Notes under the pieces: generated by a model
What the model saw: the letters and a program-made list of their open reading frames with translations, nothing else
What the model was told of the DNA's origin: nothing
Database searches by the model: none
NCBI GenBank assembly: GCA_023417475.1
Contig: JAEZFP010000055.1
Span: forward strand, 62,001 to 126,000
Source: Bacillota bacterium
GTDB taxonomy: Bacteria > Bacillota > UBA4882 > UBA8346
Length of the DNA stretch: 64,000 nt
Direction: 5' to 3'
Program-made: the position numbers and the translations under genes
In this document: positions 1 through 8,244 of the stretch, one piece after another
Layout: each line of letters begins with the position of its first letter
Numbering within the stretch: position 1 is the first letter of the stretch

Positions 1-1
1 G

Positions 2-193
2 GTCTCGCAGGTGGTCAACGGAATTTTGGTCCCGATTATTCTGATCTTTATGTTGAAACTGACCAATGACCCCCGGGTCATGGGCGAATATACCAATAAA
101 CCGCTCTTTAATTTCTTTGCGTATATTACGGTGGGGGCGATCATTTTACTGACGGTTTTCTATACGCTCAGCCTGTTCACCCCGATCTTTTAA
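2..193 (+). CDS. Nramp-family divalent metal transporter, C-terminal fragment
   Basis: Only the last 63 codons are inside the window; the frame is open to the left edge. The visible protein has a membrane segment (VNGILVPIILIFMLKL), a short hydrophilic loop with the sequence TNDPRVMGEYTNK, and a final membrane segment ending FTPIF. This loop-and-helix arrangement resembles the end of Nramp/MntH proton-coupled Mn/Fe transporters. Family assignment rests on this tail alone, so it is moderately sure. The stop lies 13 bases before tlyA, which suggests one transcript. Confidence 0.6.
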   Translation, partial: VSQVVNGILVPIILIFMLKLTNDPRVMGEYTNKPLFNFFAYITVGAIILLTVFYTLSLFTPIF

Positions 194-206
194 AGTTGGG
201 AGAATC

Positions 207-1013
207 ATGAAACAACGAATCGATAACTGGCTCGTGGAACAGGGTCATTTTGAAAGCCGCGAGAAAGCGCAACGGGCGATTATGGCCGGCGAGGTGCTGG
301 TCAATGGGAAACGGGTTGAAAAAGCCGGACAAGCGGTGGAAGGGATCCCCGAGGTTACCCTGCGCCATACGGGACCCCAGTATGTCAGCCGCGGCGCCCA
401 CAAACTGCTGAAGGCGCTGGAAGTTTTTCCGGTGACAGTCAGCGGGAAGGTATGCCTGGACGCCGGCGCCTCGACGGGCGGCTTTACCGATGTGATGCTG
501 CAAGCGGGCGCAACCCACGTCTATGCCGTGGATGTCGGGTACGGTCAGTTAGCCTGGAAACTCCGGCAAGACCAACGGGTGACGGTATTTGAACGGGAAA
601 ACATTCGTCATTTCGATCCGGCGCGACTTCCGGCGTTGCCGGAACTGATCACCGCCGATCTCTCCTTTATCTCGCTACAGTTGGTGCTGGGAAAGTTCAA
701 AGCGTTGGCGCAACCGGACGGCGAACTGATCACTTTGATCAAACCGCAATTTGAAGCGGGCAAGGAAAAGGTGGGCAAAAAAGGGGTCGTCCGTGATCCC
801 GCGGTCCACTTGGAAGTGCTGGAACGGTTGAGTGAAAACGGTCCCGCCTTGGGTTGGTCCCTGACGCAGTTGAACTTCTCGCCGATTTTGGGCCCCGAGG
901 GGAACATTGAATATCTGGGGTATTGGCAGCCCGGCGGGAGGGAGCTTGCCGTCATGCCCGATCCGCAAACAGTGGTGGCCGCGGCATGGCAAAATCTGAA
1001 ATTGAACGATTAA
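207..1013 (+). CDS. tlyA: TlyA-family rRNA 2'-O-methyltransferase / hemolysin-like protein
   Basis: 268 residues, the usual TlyA length. Residues 1-60 form an S4 RNA-binding domain (RIDNWLVEQGHFESREKAQ, then VLVNGKRV). Residues from about 62 form an FtsJ/RrmJ-like Rossmann methyltransferase with the SAM-binding motif DAGASTGGF at 85-93. Characterised TlyA proteins methylate cytidine 2'-OH positions of 16S and 23S rRNA using SAM. In Bacillota this gene often lies near recombination and isoprenoid genes, which are not seen here. ATG start preceded by GGGAGA. The hemolysin label is historical. Confidence 0.9.
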   Translation: MKQRIDNWLVEQGHFESREKAQRAIMAGEVLVNGKRVEKAGQAVEGIPEVTLRHTGPQYVSRGAHKLLKALEVFPVTVSGKVCLDAGASTGGFTDVMLQAGATHVYAVDVGYGQLAWKLRQDQRVTVFERENIRHFDPARLPALPELITADLSFISLQLVLGKFKALAQPDGELITLIKPQFEAGKEKVGKKGVVRDPAVHLEVLERLSENGPALGWSLTQLNFSPILGPEGNIEYLGYWQPGGRELAVMPDPQTVVAAAWQNLKLND

Positions 1014-1323
1014 CGGGTCGGAGGAGCGAGGCCACTGACAACTGCTCGAAATAACATTGCCCGACAAATATATTGATAGCCTAAAACAAGCGACTCACGA
1101 TATATTGGCGGTCAATCTTTCCGAGCGGAGGTTTTTCAGCGGCTTGGGAGAGGAGCGCGAATTTTTTTCAAGTAATGGTTCCCATTTGCGAGGAAAATTC
1201 CAAATTATGGTGAATTATTATCCTAAGAAGAATTTGACGCTTCAAATACGGGGTCATCGCCGATTCGCCGACCTTGGCGCGGATTTGGGGGGCGTTGGGA
1301 TGTGACCGCCGGAGGTGCTGGCA
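1014..1323. other. intergenic stretch without a supported gene
   Basis: About 310 bases between tlyA and the alcohol dehydrogenase. An open frame from 1057 to 1305 exists on the plus strand, but it needs a TTG start without a ribosome site and its translation has no recognisable pattern. I see no clear terminator or promoter here beyond AT-rich patches around 1080-1110 and 1160-1240. The GGAGG at 1311-1315 belongs to the next gene. Confidence 0.5.
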
Positions 1324-2481
1324 ATGGCTTTCGCCGTTCATTCCTTTGCCCTGAATACGCAGATCATCTTTGGCAACGACGCCTTACGGGAGTTGCCCGA
1401 GGCAGGGAAAAACTTTGGGTCGAAGGTGCTGGTGGTGACCGGCACAACCTCCGCAACGCTCAATCACGTTTTACCGAGAGTTTGCAATATGTTGACGGTT
1501 GCGGAGTTGACTCCGGTGGTATTCGCGGAGATCAGCTCCGAGCCGACATTGGATATGATTGGACGGGGTTTGGCGTTCGCCCGGCGGGAACGGGTTGATT
1601 GGGTGATCGGGCTGGGCGGGGGCAGCGCGATGGATGCCGCCAAGGCCATTGCCGGACTGTATCGCGCTCCGGAGGAACCCCGGTATTATTTCGAGGGTGG
1701 ACCGATTGAAACAGCGGGTTTGCCGCTGGTTACCATTCCAACCACCGCCGGTTCGGGTGCGGAAGTAACTTGGAATGCGGTGTTGTCCCACCCGGAGCGG
1801 GGGGTGAAGCAATCAATCCGCGCTCCGCAACTGGCGGCGCGGCTGGCCATTGTCGATCCGAAATTGACGTTGAGTTTGCCGCCCGAACTGACGGCGTACT
1901 CCGGCATAGACGCACTGGTGCAAGCGATTGAAGCTTTTACTTCCAAAGGAGCCAACCCGTTGTCGGATATTTACGCCTATTCGGCGATTGAACGGATTGG
2001 CGCCAATCTGCTCAAGGCTTTTCAAAACGGCGCCGATAACGACGCCCGGACGGAGCTGGCGTTGGGAAGTTTAATGGCCGGGGTTGCCTTAAGCAACACC
2101 CGGTTGGGAGCGGTTCACGGTTTGGCCCATTCAATCGGCAGCCGGACCGGGCGGCCCCATGGCCTGGTCTGCGCCGTACTGTTGATCCCGGTGATGCGGT
2201 TCAATATGCCGGTCAGTTTTGAACGGTACGCTTTGGTCGGAAAGGCGTTGGGCCAAAACGTGCCGGGGCAGGATCCCATCGACGCGGCGGCGCAGGGAAT
2301 TAAGACCATCATGACCTTGATCAAAAAGCTGGGGATTCCGCCGCATATCCATTCGTTGGGAGTGACCGAAGCCGATCTTCCGGCGATTGTGGCCGCAAGC
2401 CTGCCTTCGGAATCGCTCAAAGCCAACCCGCGCGAGGCCAAAGCGGCGGATCTCCGAAACATATTGCTGGAAAATTTTTAA
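1324..2481 (+). CDS. iron-type alcohol dehydrogenase family protein
   Basis: 385 residues, full length for group III (iron-type) alcohol dehydrogenases, which interconvert alcohols and aldehydes with NAD(P)(H). The NAD-binding motif GGGSAMDAAKA is at 98-108. Expected metal ligands are D196, H265 and H279 (VHGLAH and GRPHG). The usual second ligand, His in DALxH, is Gln here (DALVQ, residue 200), as also occurs in a DALTQ-type subgroup. ATG at 1324 is chosen over the upstream GTG at 1315 because GGAGG ends 8 bases before it. Substrate unknown. Confidence 0.85.
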   Translation: MAFAVHSFALNTQIIFGNDALRELPEAGKNFGSKVLVVTGTTSATLNHVLPRVCNMLTVAELTPVVFAEISSEPTLDMIGRGLAFARRERVDWVIGLGGGSAMDAAKAIAGLYRAPEEPRYYFEGGPIETAGLPLVTIPTTAGSGAEVTWNAVLSHPERGVKQSIRAPQLAARLAIVDPKLTLSLPPELTAYSGIDALVQAIEAFTSKGANPLSDIYAYSAIERIGANLLKAFQNGADNDARTELALGSLMAGVALSNTRLGAVHGLAHSIGSRTGRPHGLVCAVLLIPVMRFNMPVSFERYALVGKALGQNVPGQDPIDAAAQGIKTIMTLIKKLGIPPHIHSLGVTEADLPAIVAASLPSESLKANPREAKAADLRNILLENF

Positions 2482-2506
2482 CTGGTTCGTTATCAATCAG
2501 CGGCCA

Positions 2507-2545
2507 CCCTTCCAAGGTTTTGCGGAAGGGTTTATTTTATTTATC
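2507..2545 (+). terminator. intrinsic terminator after the alcohol dehydrogenase
   Basis: CCCTTCC (2507-2513) pairs with GGAAGGG (2524-2530) around a 10-base loop and is followed by TTTATTTTATTT. Confidence 0.8.
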
Positions 2546-2606
2546 GGGAATTAATTATATAGAAAATGCATTGCCCGGCTCAAATTGGAATGAAAGGTTG
2601 ACGCGG

Positions 2607-5180
2607 ATGAATCGGAAAATTGTCACAAGCCTGTTGGGAGGAGGGTTATTCCTTCTGGCGGCGTTGGCCTGGGCGGCCCCTTCCGGGCCGGACCCGTCCC
2701 TTGGCGCGTTGCGTTCCAGGGTAAATGCGTCGCCGCAGGATAGTCAGGCGCGGTTGGCCCTGGTCGAATATTATTATCAACAGGCGGGTTTGACAAATTA
2801 CTTTCAAACCCGATCCTTATTTTGGACCGAAGCTTCGAAAAAACGGAGCGATCTCCAAGTCGCTTTGCCGAATGTAAATGAGGATGCCGCCAAGTTGTTG
2901 CGGGAGCAGCTTCAAAAACTGTTGGCGCTCGAACCCGAGCAACCGGAAGGTCTGTTGCGGGCGGGCGATTATCATGTATATTACCGGCAAAAGGAGGTCG
3001 CCCGCTGGTATTATCAACGCGCGGCGGAACGTTATCCCGATGCCGTTGCGCCCCGGTTGGCGCTGGCCGACTTTTACCTTTACGAGTTCCAACCGGACCA
3101 GGCGTTGGCTGTTTTGGTCCCGTTGCAAACCCCGTTGGCCGCTTTACGGCAGGGTGCGGCCTATTGGCAAAAAGGGGAATATCCGTTGGCTTTGGGCTAT
3201 CTGCTGCAAGCGGAGCCGTTGCCTGCGGCCGACCTGGGGACGCGGGATAAAATGTTGGCCCGGGCGTACCTTGCGATTGGCGACTCCAAAGCGGCTGAGG
3301 AATTGGCGAAAAAGGCCGATATGACCGGATCGGCCGGGAGCTTCGCCCTGGAGACGCAAGGGTGGGCGGCCTGGCAAAGCGGAGATTTGGCGGCGGCAGC
3401 CAAAGCTTGGACATTGGGCAAGGCGCAGTTTGGCAATGCCCGTTTTTGGGATGCCAATTTGTGGTGGCTGCAATATCAAAAGACGGGTATGTTAAAGAAT
3501 ATCACCTGCAATTGGAAGGACAACGAACTCCGTTCATGGGTCAAAATGCTAAGCGGCTTCTCCTATCAGCAACATGACGAGGACCTTAATCAAGCCTACC
3601 AGGATTTTCTGGAAGGGATCAAATTGGAGCGCCGTTCCTTGGTCGGCTTTTTAGCAGCGGGCAACCTGCAGCTGAAACGGGGCAATTATGCCGCGGCCGT
3701 CGACCTGTTCTCGCAAGGGTTGGCCGTCAATCCCGGGTTTGGCCCGCTGATCAAAGCCCGGGCGGAAGCGTACCGGCGTTTGAAGCAAACCGCCAAGGCC
3801 GAAACGGACGAAGCGGCAGCGGCCAAAGCCGCCAAAGCGCTTAAAAGTCAGTTGCTGCAGGGCGGCTTGACGGCGGGGGACCATGGCCAAACGTTGTTGA
3901 ATCTGAGCGGAGCCACCCGCGAATTATTCGGGGCTTGGGTCAGCAACGACGGCGTTCGTTGGCAATGGTATCCTTGGTGGGGTGGACCGCTTGTGTTAAA
4001 AAATACTGTTACCAGCGCCTGGGTGGTTCCGGTCGGCGGCGGTTTATCCGGCGAAGCGTTGTACCTCGAGGTAGCCCCTAATCATCCGCAAGAGCCGACG
4101 GTGATTGCGGAACTCAAAGCGGACGGGGTTTGGTTCCGGGTTCCCGCCGGCGCGCGACTGGTGGTGGAGAATTTGACCGGTGGCGGCGGGTGGGTTCAAA
4201 CGGAACCGCTGCCGGAATTGCAGGTGCCGCTGGGGTATTTCAATCCGGGCCGTCAGGATCTGCGTTGTTGGACCCAGGAAAGGAACAGCGGCGTTTGGCG
4301 GCGCAGCTATCTTGCGGTACAGATTCCCGTCATGGCCCAACCGGCGGCACTCGCGTTCACGGTTGATGCGGCGGCGTTGATCCGCCAATCCCGCCTGAAC
4401 TTGCGGATTACGGTTGAGCAAGGCGTGTTGGCGGGGCTGCGGATGACGGTGGCGGAGCAAGGCAATACTCCAGGGGAATGGCTGCCCTATCAACCGGAAA
4501 TTGCCTGCCAGTTGGCGGCGGGCGACGGGACAAAAACCGTAGTGATCCGGCTGCGGGATCGTTTCGGCAATGTTGCCGAGCAAACGGTGACGACCCACGT
4601 CGACACAACGCCGCCGCAGGTGACGGCCTCCGACATCGTGGCAACCGGGGCGGCGGAACCGCTGCAGGTGAGCTGGTCGTTTAATGAGCGGGTTTCAGCC
4701 CGCTTGCGTTTGTTCCATGTTGAAACAGGTTGGCATGAGCTTCCGGTGACGCCGGGGGCGGCCAATCAGATCCGAGTTTCCTTCGACCCGACCGGGGAGG
4801 TCTTCAGCCAACTGTTGGTTCAGGACGAAGCCGGGAATGTGGCCCGTTATCTCCCGACCCGGTTGAATACGGCGCTCCAGCAAAATGTTCCGGTCCATTT
4901 TTTGATCGGGGAAGATCCGACCGCAGTGGTAACGGCTTGGGTAAGCCTCCGTCCGGTACCCGGAAATAACCTCGGCGAGTTGCAATGGTCGGTCAGTAAC
5001 GACCTCCGGCTTTGGTCACCCTGGCGTCAGGGGGAAACGCCATTGCTTTGGAAAACGGCGGCGACCGCGGGGGAACGTTGGGTTTATATCCGGTTCCGCC
5101 TTCCCAATCAAGCCGAGCAAATGACCGTCGTCGCCATGCCGGACTCAGGCAACGCGGTCTCCCCTGATTTGAAAGATTGA
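2607..5180 (+). CDS. secreted TPR-repeat protein with C-terminal Ig-like regions
   Basis: 857 residues from an ATG with AAAGG nine bases upstream; a longer frame opens at 2520 but would start inside the preceding terminator. Residues 1-24 are a signal peptide (KIVTSLLGGGLFLLAALAWAA). Residues about 30-440 are helical repeats of TPR type (for example ARLALVEYYYQQAG, APRLALADFYLYE, AAGNLQLKRGNYAAAVDLFSQGLAVNP). The C-terminal half is beta-rich, with an Ig-like stretch containing RDRFGNVAEQTV and DTTPPQVTAS, then a similar one with QDEAGNVARY. The layout suggests an exported scaffold or cell-envelope protein. I do not recognise a specific family. No enzyme motif was seen. Confidence 0.75.
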   Translation: MNRKIVTSLLGGGLFLLAALAWAAPSGPDPSLGALRSRVNASPQDSQARLALVEYYYQQAGLTNYFQTRSLFWTEASKKRSDLQVALPNVNEDAAKLLREQLQKLLALEPEQPEGLLRAGDYHVYYRQKEVARWYYQRAAERYPDAVAPRLALADFYLYEFQPDQALAVLVPLQTPLAALRQGAAYWQKGEYPLALGYLLQAEPLPAADLGTRDKMLARAYLAIGDSKAAEELAKKADMTGSAGSFALETQGWAAWQSGDLAAAAKAWTLGKAQFGNARFWDANLWWLQYQKTGMLKNITCNWKDNELRSWVKMLSGFSYQQHDEDLNQAYQDFLEGIKLERRSLVGFLAAGNLQLKRGNYAAAVDLFSQGLAVNPGFGPLIKARAEAYRRLKQTAKAETDEAAAAKAAKALKSQLLQGGLTAGDHGQTLLNLSGATRELFGAWVSNDGVRWQWYPWWGGPLVLKNTVTSAWVVPVGGGLSGEALYLEVAPNHPQEPTVIAELKADGVWFRVPAGARLVVENLTGGGGWVQTEPLPELQVPLGYFNPGRQDLRCWTQERNSGVWRRSYLAVQIPVMAQPAALAFTVDAAALIRQSRLNLRITVEQGVLAGLRMTVAEQGNTPGEWLPYQPEIACQLAAGDGTKTVVIRLRDRFGNVAEQTVTTHVDTTPPQVTASDIVATGAAEPLQVSWSFNERVSARLRLFHVETGWHELPVTPGAANQIRVSFDPTGEVFSQLLVQDEAGNVARYLPTRLNTALQQNVPVHFLIGEDPTAVVTAWVSLRPVPGNNLGELQWSVSNDLRLWSPWRQGETPLLWKTAATAGERWVYIRFRLPNQAEQMTVVAMPDSGNAVSPDLKD

Positions 5181-5222
5181 TTGCCCGAATTATATTTTTA
5201 AATCAATTTATTTTTTCAGCGG

Positions 5223-5266
5223 TTTTTGATATAATCAATTCCGCGAATATGCAAAAAAGTGAGGGA
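5223..5266 (+). promoter_or_regulatory. probable promoter and ribosome site of speE
   Basis: A perfect -10 box TATAAT sits at 5230-5235; no good -35 is present 17 bases upstream, only AT-rich sequence. GTGAGGG at 5259-5265 is the ribosome site for the TTG start at 5275. Confidence 0.5.
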
Positions 5267-5274
5267 ACCGCAGA

Positions 5275-6102
5275 TTGGAACTTTGGTATACTGAAAAACA
5301 AACCCCGAATCTGGCATTGTCTTGTAAAATCACCCGGACGCTGCATTCGGAGCAAACCCCATTTCAAGACCTGGCAGTGGTCGACACGGTACAATACGGC
5401 CGGATGCTGGTTTTGGACGGCATGGTGATGACCACGGAAGTGGACGAGTTTGTTTATCATGAGATGATCACGCACATCGCCTTGAATACCCACCCCCATC
5501 CGGAGCGGGTTTTGGTGGTTGGCGGCGGCGACGGCGGCGCGATCCGGGAGATTATCAAACATCCGACCGTGAAGGAAGCGGTGTTGGGCGAGATTGACGG
5601 CCGGGTGGTTGAAGTGAGTCAGCAATACTTACCGAGTATTGCCGGGGCGTTGACCGATCCCCGGGTCACTTTGGCGATCAGCGACGGGGTCGAGCACGTC
5701 CGGCAGAATAAAGGCAAATACGATGTGATCTTGATTGATTCAACCGAGCCGATCGGACCGGCGGTGGGCCTTTTCAGCCGGGAGTTTTACCAGGATGTCT
5801 TTGCGGCGCTGACTCCCGAGGGAATCATGGTGGCGCAAAGCGAGTCGCCGTTTGTCAATCAAGATGTGATTCAGAGGATCCATACCAATTTACAAGGGGT
5901 TTTCCCCATTAAGTATTTATATACGGCGAGTATCCCGACCTATCCGTCGGGTTTGTGGAGTTTCACGATCGCCAGTAAAAAGTGGGATCCCCTACAGGTG
6001 GATCCGGCGGGGATCCGGCCGATGACCACCAAGTATTATACGCCCGAGGTGCATTTTGGCGCGTTTAAACTGCCGAAGTTTGCGGCGGATTTGGTGAAGT
6101 GA
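5275..6102 (+). CDS. speE: spermidine synthase (polyamine aminopropyltransferase)
   Basis: 275 residues, the normal SpeE length. It transfers an aminopropyl group from decarboxylated SAM to putrescine, giving spermidine and 5'-methylthioadenosine. The N-terminus MELWYTEKQTP is typical, the SAM-binding motif GGGDGGA is at 83-89, followed by EIDGRVVEVSQQYLP, and the catalytic region IDSTEPIGPA is present. The start is TTG, set by the N-terminal match and by GTGAGGG upstream. Its by-product methylthioadenosine is the input of the shunt suggested by the genes at 9.5-12.9 kb. No adenosylmethionine decarboxylase gene lies in the window. Confidence 0.95.
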   Translation: MELWYTEKQTPNLALSCKITRTLHSEQTPFQDLAVVDTVQYGRMLVLDGMVMTTEVDEFVYHEMITHIALNTHPHPERVLVVGGGDGGAIREIIKHPTVKEAVLGEIDGRVVEVSQQYLPSIAGALTDPRVTLAISDGVEHVRQNKGKYDVILIDSTEPIGPAVGLFSREFYQDVFAALTPEGIMVAQSESPFVNQDVIQRIHTNLQGVFPIKYLYTASIPTYPSGLWSFTIASKKWDPLQVDPAGIRPMTTKYYTPEVHFGAFKLPKFAADLVK

Positions 6103-6130
6103 TATAAGTTCATTTTTTTGTTGTTAGCAG

Positions 6131-6163
6131 CAGCCACTCAAGTTTGGGTGGCTGTTTATTTTT
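6131..6163 (+). terminator. intrinsic terminator of speE
   Basis: CAGCCAC (6131-6137) pairs with GTGGCTG (6148-6154), followed by TTTATTTTTG. The same stem recurs after serS at 7922. Confidence 0.85.
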
Positions 6164-6213
6164 GTATAGGATGGTTAGTGGTTGAGATTATGGTGGGTTT
6201 GCCGGATTTCTTG

Positions 6214-6378
6214 TTGCGCCGTGAAAAGCTGCACATTACGGCGTCGTTCGGTCGGGCAGCTCGTTTCGCAAACAAAGATCGTGTTTGCGAAGCCGACTGC
6301 TGGGTGCTCGATATACAGCGAGTATTATCTGTGCTCGCTCGGTCACTCCTTGTACTGTACAGCTTTTGACGACGCGAA
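6214..6378. repeat. non-coding element with imperfect terminal inverted repeats
   Basis: GTGAAAAGCTGCACA at 6221-6235 is the inverted copy of TGTACAGCTTTTGAC at 6356-6370 (13 of 15 positions), and the similarity continues a few bases outward with one gap. Inside lies a perfect 9-bp hairpin, TTCGCAAAC ... GTTTGCGAA, near 6266-6292. The element of about 160 bp has no supported gene. It resembles a small non-autonomous mobile element or a folded interspersed repeat. I see no second copy in this window and no clear target-site duplication. Confidence 0.4.
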
Positions 6379-6536
6379 TGGGTATTCAGGAAGACAAGTA
6401 ATCCGGCAAGGTTACACTCGGCCAAAATTATAAATGAGTGAGGCCGATCGTTCGGGGACGAGTGACTAAAGATGAGGGAGGAGGTCTATTGGGAGCAAGG
6501 TACTCGCCCCGGTGTCAAATGTTAACCAATTGCTGC

Positions 6537-6564
6537 TTGAAAAATTACGTATTTTGTATACAAT
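6537..6564 (+). promoter_or_regulatory. sigma-A promoter of serS
   Basis: TTGAAA at 6537-6542 and TACAAT at 6559-6564 with a 16-base spacer. The leader to the ATG is only about 40 bases, too short for a T-box. Confidence 0.7.
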
Positions 6565-6611
6565 AGTAGTAATATTCAAACGGCGACAAATCATGGAAGG
6601 GAGCGACGACC

Positions 6612-7892
6612 ATGTTGGATCTGGGGATGATTCGGGAAAATCCGGAGCAAGTACGGCAGGCGCTGTTGAAACGGATGGCGCGGGTGGATTTGACGGAGTT
6701 GCTGGAATGGGACCAGCGGCGGCGGGAGCTGACGGTGGAGGGCGACCGGCTGAAGGCGGAACGGAACCGGGTTTCCGCAACGATTCCGCAACTTAAAAAA
6801 TCGGGACAGGATGTGACGGCGAGTTTCGAAGCCATGCGGCAAGTTGGGGAGCGGATTAAGGAGATCGACGGGGCGATCTCCGGGTTGGAAAAACAGATCA
6901 ATCGCTGTTTGGCGAGTCTTCCCAATCTTCCGGCTGATGATGTGGTCGCGGGCGGCAAGGAGAACAATCGGGTAATCCGCGAATGGGGTCAACCACCCCA
7001 GTTTGGGTTCACCCCCAAGGATCACGTGGAGTTGGCCAAAACGTTGGGGTTGATTGATTACGAACGTGGCGTCAAACTCGGCGGTAACGGGTTTTGGTTG
7101 TACCGGGGCGACGGAGCGCTGCTGGAATGGGCGTTGTTGAACTATTTTATCGAAGAGCATCTGCGGGACGGTTATCAATTTATCTTGCCGCCGCACATCC
7201 TGACTTATCAATGCGGTTATACCGCGGGGCAGTTTCCCAAGTTTGAGGAGGATGTCTTCGCGCTTCAGCCGGAAAACGGCCAGGAGCGCTTGGAACAGTT
7301 TATTTTGCCGACTGCCGAGACCGCTTTGGTCAACCTGCACCGGGACGAGATCTTGACCGAAGCGGAATTGCCCCGGAAATACTTCGCCTATACGCCGTGT
7401 TACCGCAAAGAGGCCGGTAGTTACCGGGCGTCGGAGCGGGGCATGATCCGGGGCCATCAGTTTAATAAAGTCGAAATGTTCCAATACACCCGGCCGGAGG
7501 ATTCGGACGCGGCGTTGGACGAGATGATCGGCAAAGCCGAGCGGTTGTTGCAGGGGTTGGGTTTGCATTACCGGGTTTCGAAATTGGCGGCGGAGGATTG
7601 CAGCGCCGCAATGGCCAAGACCTATGATATTGAGCTGTGGATTCCGAGTATGCAGGAGTACAAGGAGGTCAGCTCGGCGTCGAATGCCCATGATTATCAG
7701 GCGCGGCGGGGTAATATCCGGTTCAAACGGCGCGAGAGCGGCAAAAATGAGCTGGTGCATACGCTAAATGCTTCGGGGCTGGCGACCAGCCGGTTATTCC
7801 CGACGCTTCTGGAGCAGTTGCAGCAGGCGGACGGTAGCGTCGTTCTGCCGGAGGCGCTCCGGAAGTGGGTCGGTAAGGCTGTTTTGCGGTGA
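6612..7892 (+). CDS. serS: seryl-tRNA synthetase
   Basis: 426 residues, standard for bacterial SerRS. It charges tRNA-Ser (and tRNA-Sec where present) with serine. The N-terminal about 105 residues form the coiled-coil tRNA-binding arm (MLDLGMIRENPEQVRQALLKR onward). The class II core follows, with motif 2 in the stretch CYRKEAGSYRASERGMIRGHQF and motif 3 in NASGLATSRLFPTLLE near the C-terminus. ATG start with GGAAGGGA upstream. Monocistronic between its own promoter and terminator. Confidence 0.97.
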   Translation: MLDLGMIRENPEQVRQALLKRMARVDLTELLEWDQRRRELTVEGDRLKAERNRVSATIPQLKKSGQDVTASFEAMRQVGERIKEIDGAISGLEKQINRCLASLPNLPADDVVAGGKENNRVIREWGQPPQFGFTPKDHVELAKTLGLIDYERGVKLGGNGFWLYRGDGALLEWALLNYFIEEHLRDGYQFILPPHILTYQCGYTAGQFPKFEEDVFALQPENGQERLEQFILPTAETALVNLHRDEILTEAELPRKYFAYTPCYRKEAGSYRASERGMIRGHQFNKVEMFQYTRPEDSDAALDEMIGKAERLLQGLGLHYRVSKLAAEDCSAAMAKTYDIELWIPSMQEYKEVSSASNAHDYQARRGNIRFKRRESGKNELVHTLNASGLATSRLFPTLLEQLQQADGSVVLPEALRKWVGKAVLR

Positions 7893-7921
7893 TCGTTGCG
7901 GATGACAGAGGAGTAGAACTG

Positions 7922-7952
7922 CAGCCACTTGGGGTCGGGTGGCTGTTTTTTT
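7922..7952 (+). terminator. intrinsic terminator of serS
   Basis: CAGCCAC (7922-7928) pairs with GTGGCTG (7939-7945), followed by TTTTTTT. The stem is identical to that after speE. Confidence 0.9.
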
Positions 7953-8015
7953 GATTTTTTGGGGCGCGACTCACCCCCCTTACGATAGCCAATACTTGAT
8001 CAAAAGTTTTACGAT

Positions 8016-8065
8016 CCCCCTCTCTTTTGAATAACAGCCGGTTCGAAGCGGCGGAAGAGAGGGGG
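8016..8065. repeat. 11-bp perfect inverted repeat of unknown role
   Basis: CCCCCTCTCTT (8016-8026) and AAGAGAGGGGG (8055-8065) are exact inverted copies around a 28-base loop that itself holds CCG ... CGG. A T6 run follows only after 12 bases, so it is not a clean terminator. It lies between serS and the alarmone synthetase; the rest of 7953-8244 shows no gene. Confidence 0.45.
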
Positions 8066-8244
8066 GCCATGGGACATTTTTTCAAAACCAACAATTAGGC
8101 AACAAGCGAAGTCAATTTTCTTAGGTAGTCTCGGCGAAGCTAGAGGTGTTTGCGGCGGATGGTCGAAATTAATATCGTAAAAAGGCGCAAGCTATTTTGT
8201 GGGAGCGGATGGACCCATTACAACAAGAAGAAGGGAACGGGACG

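Noticed and set aside
1057..1305. 82-codon open frame between tlyA and the alcohol dehydrogenase
   Set aside because: It needs a TTG start without a ribosome site and its translation shows no pattern of a real protein.
6118..6433. Two overlapping small open frames downstream of speE
   Set aside because: They run through the terminator and the inverted-repeat element and have no ribosome sites.
6440..6611. Possible T-box leader before serS
   Set aside because: No AGGGTGGNACCGCG-type antiterminator is present and the promoter lies only about 40 bases before the start codon. The GCAAGGTACTCGCCCC stretch is a chance resemblance upstream of the promoter.
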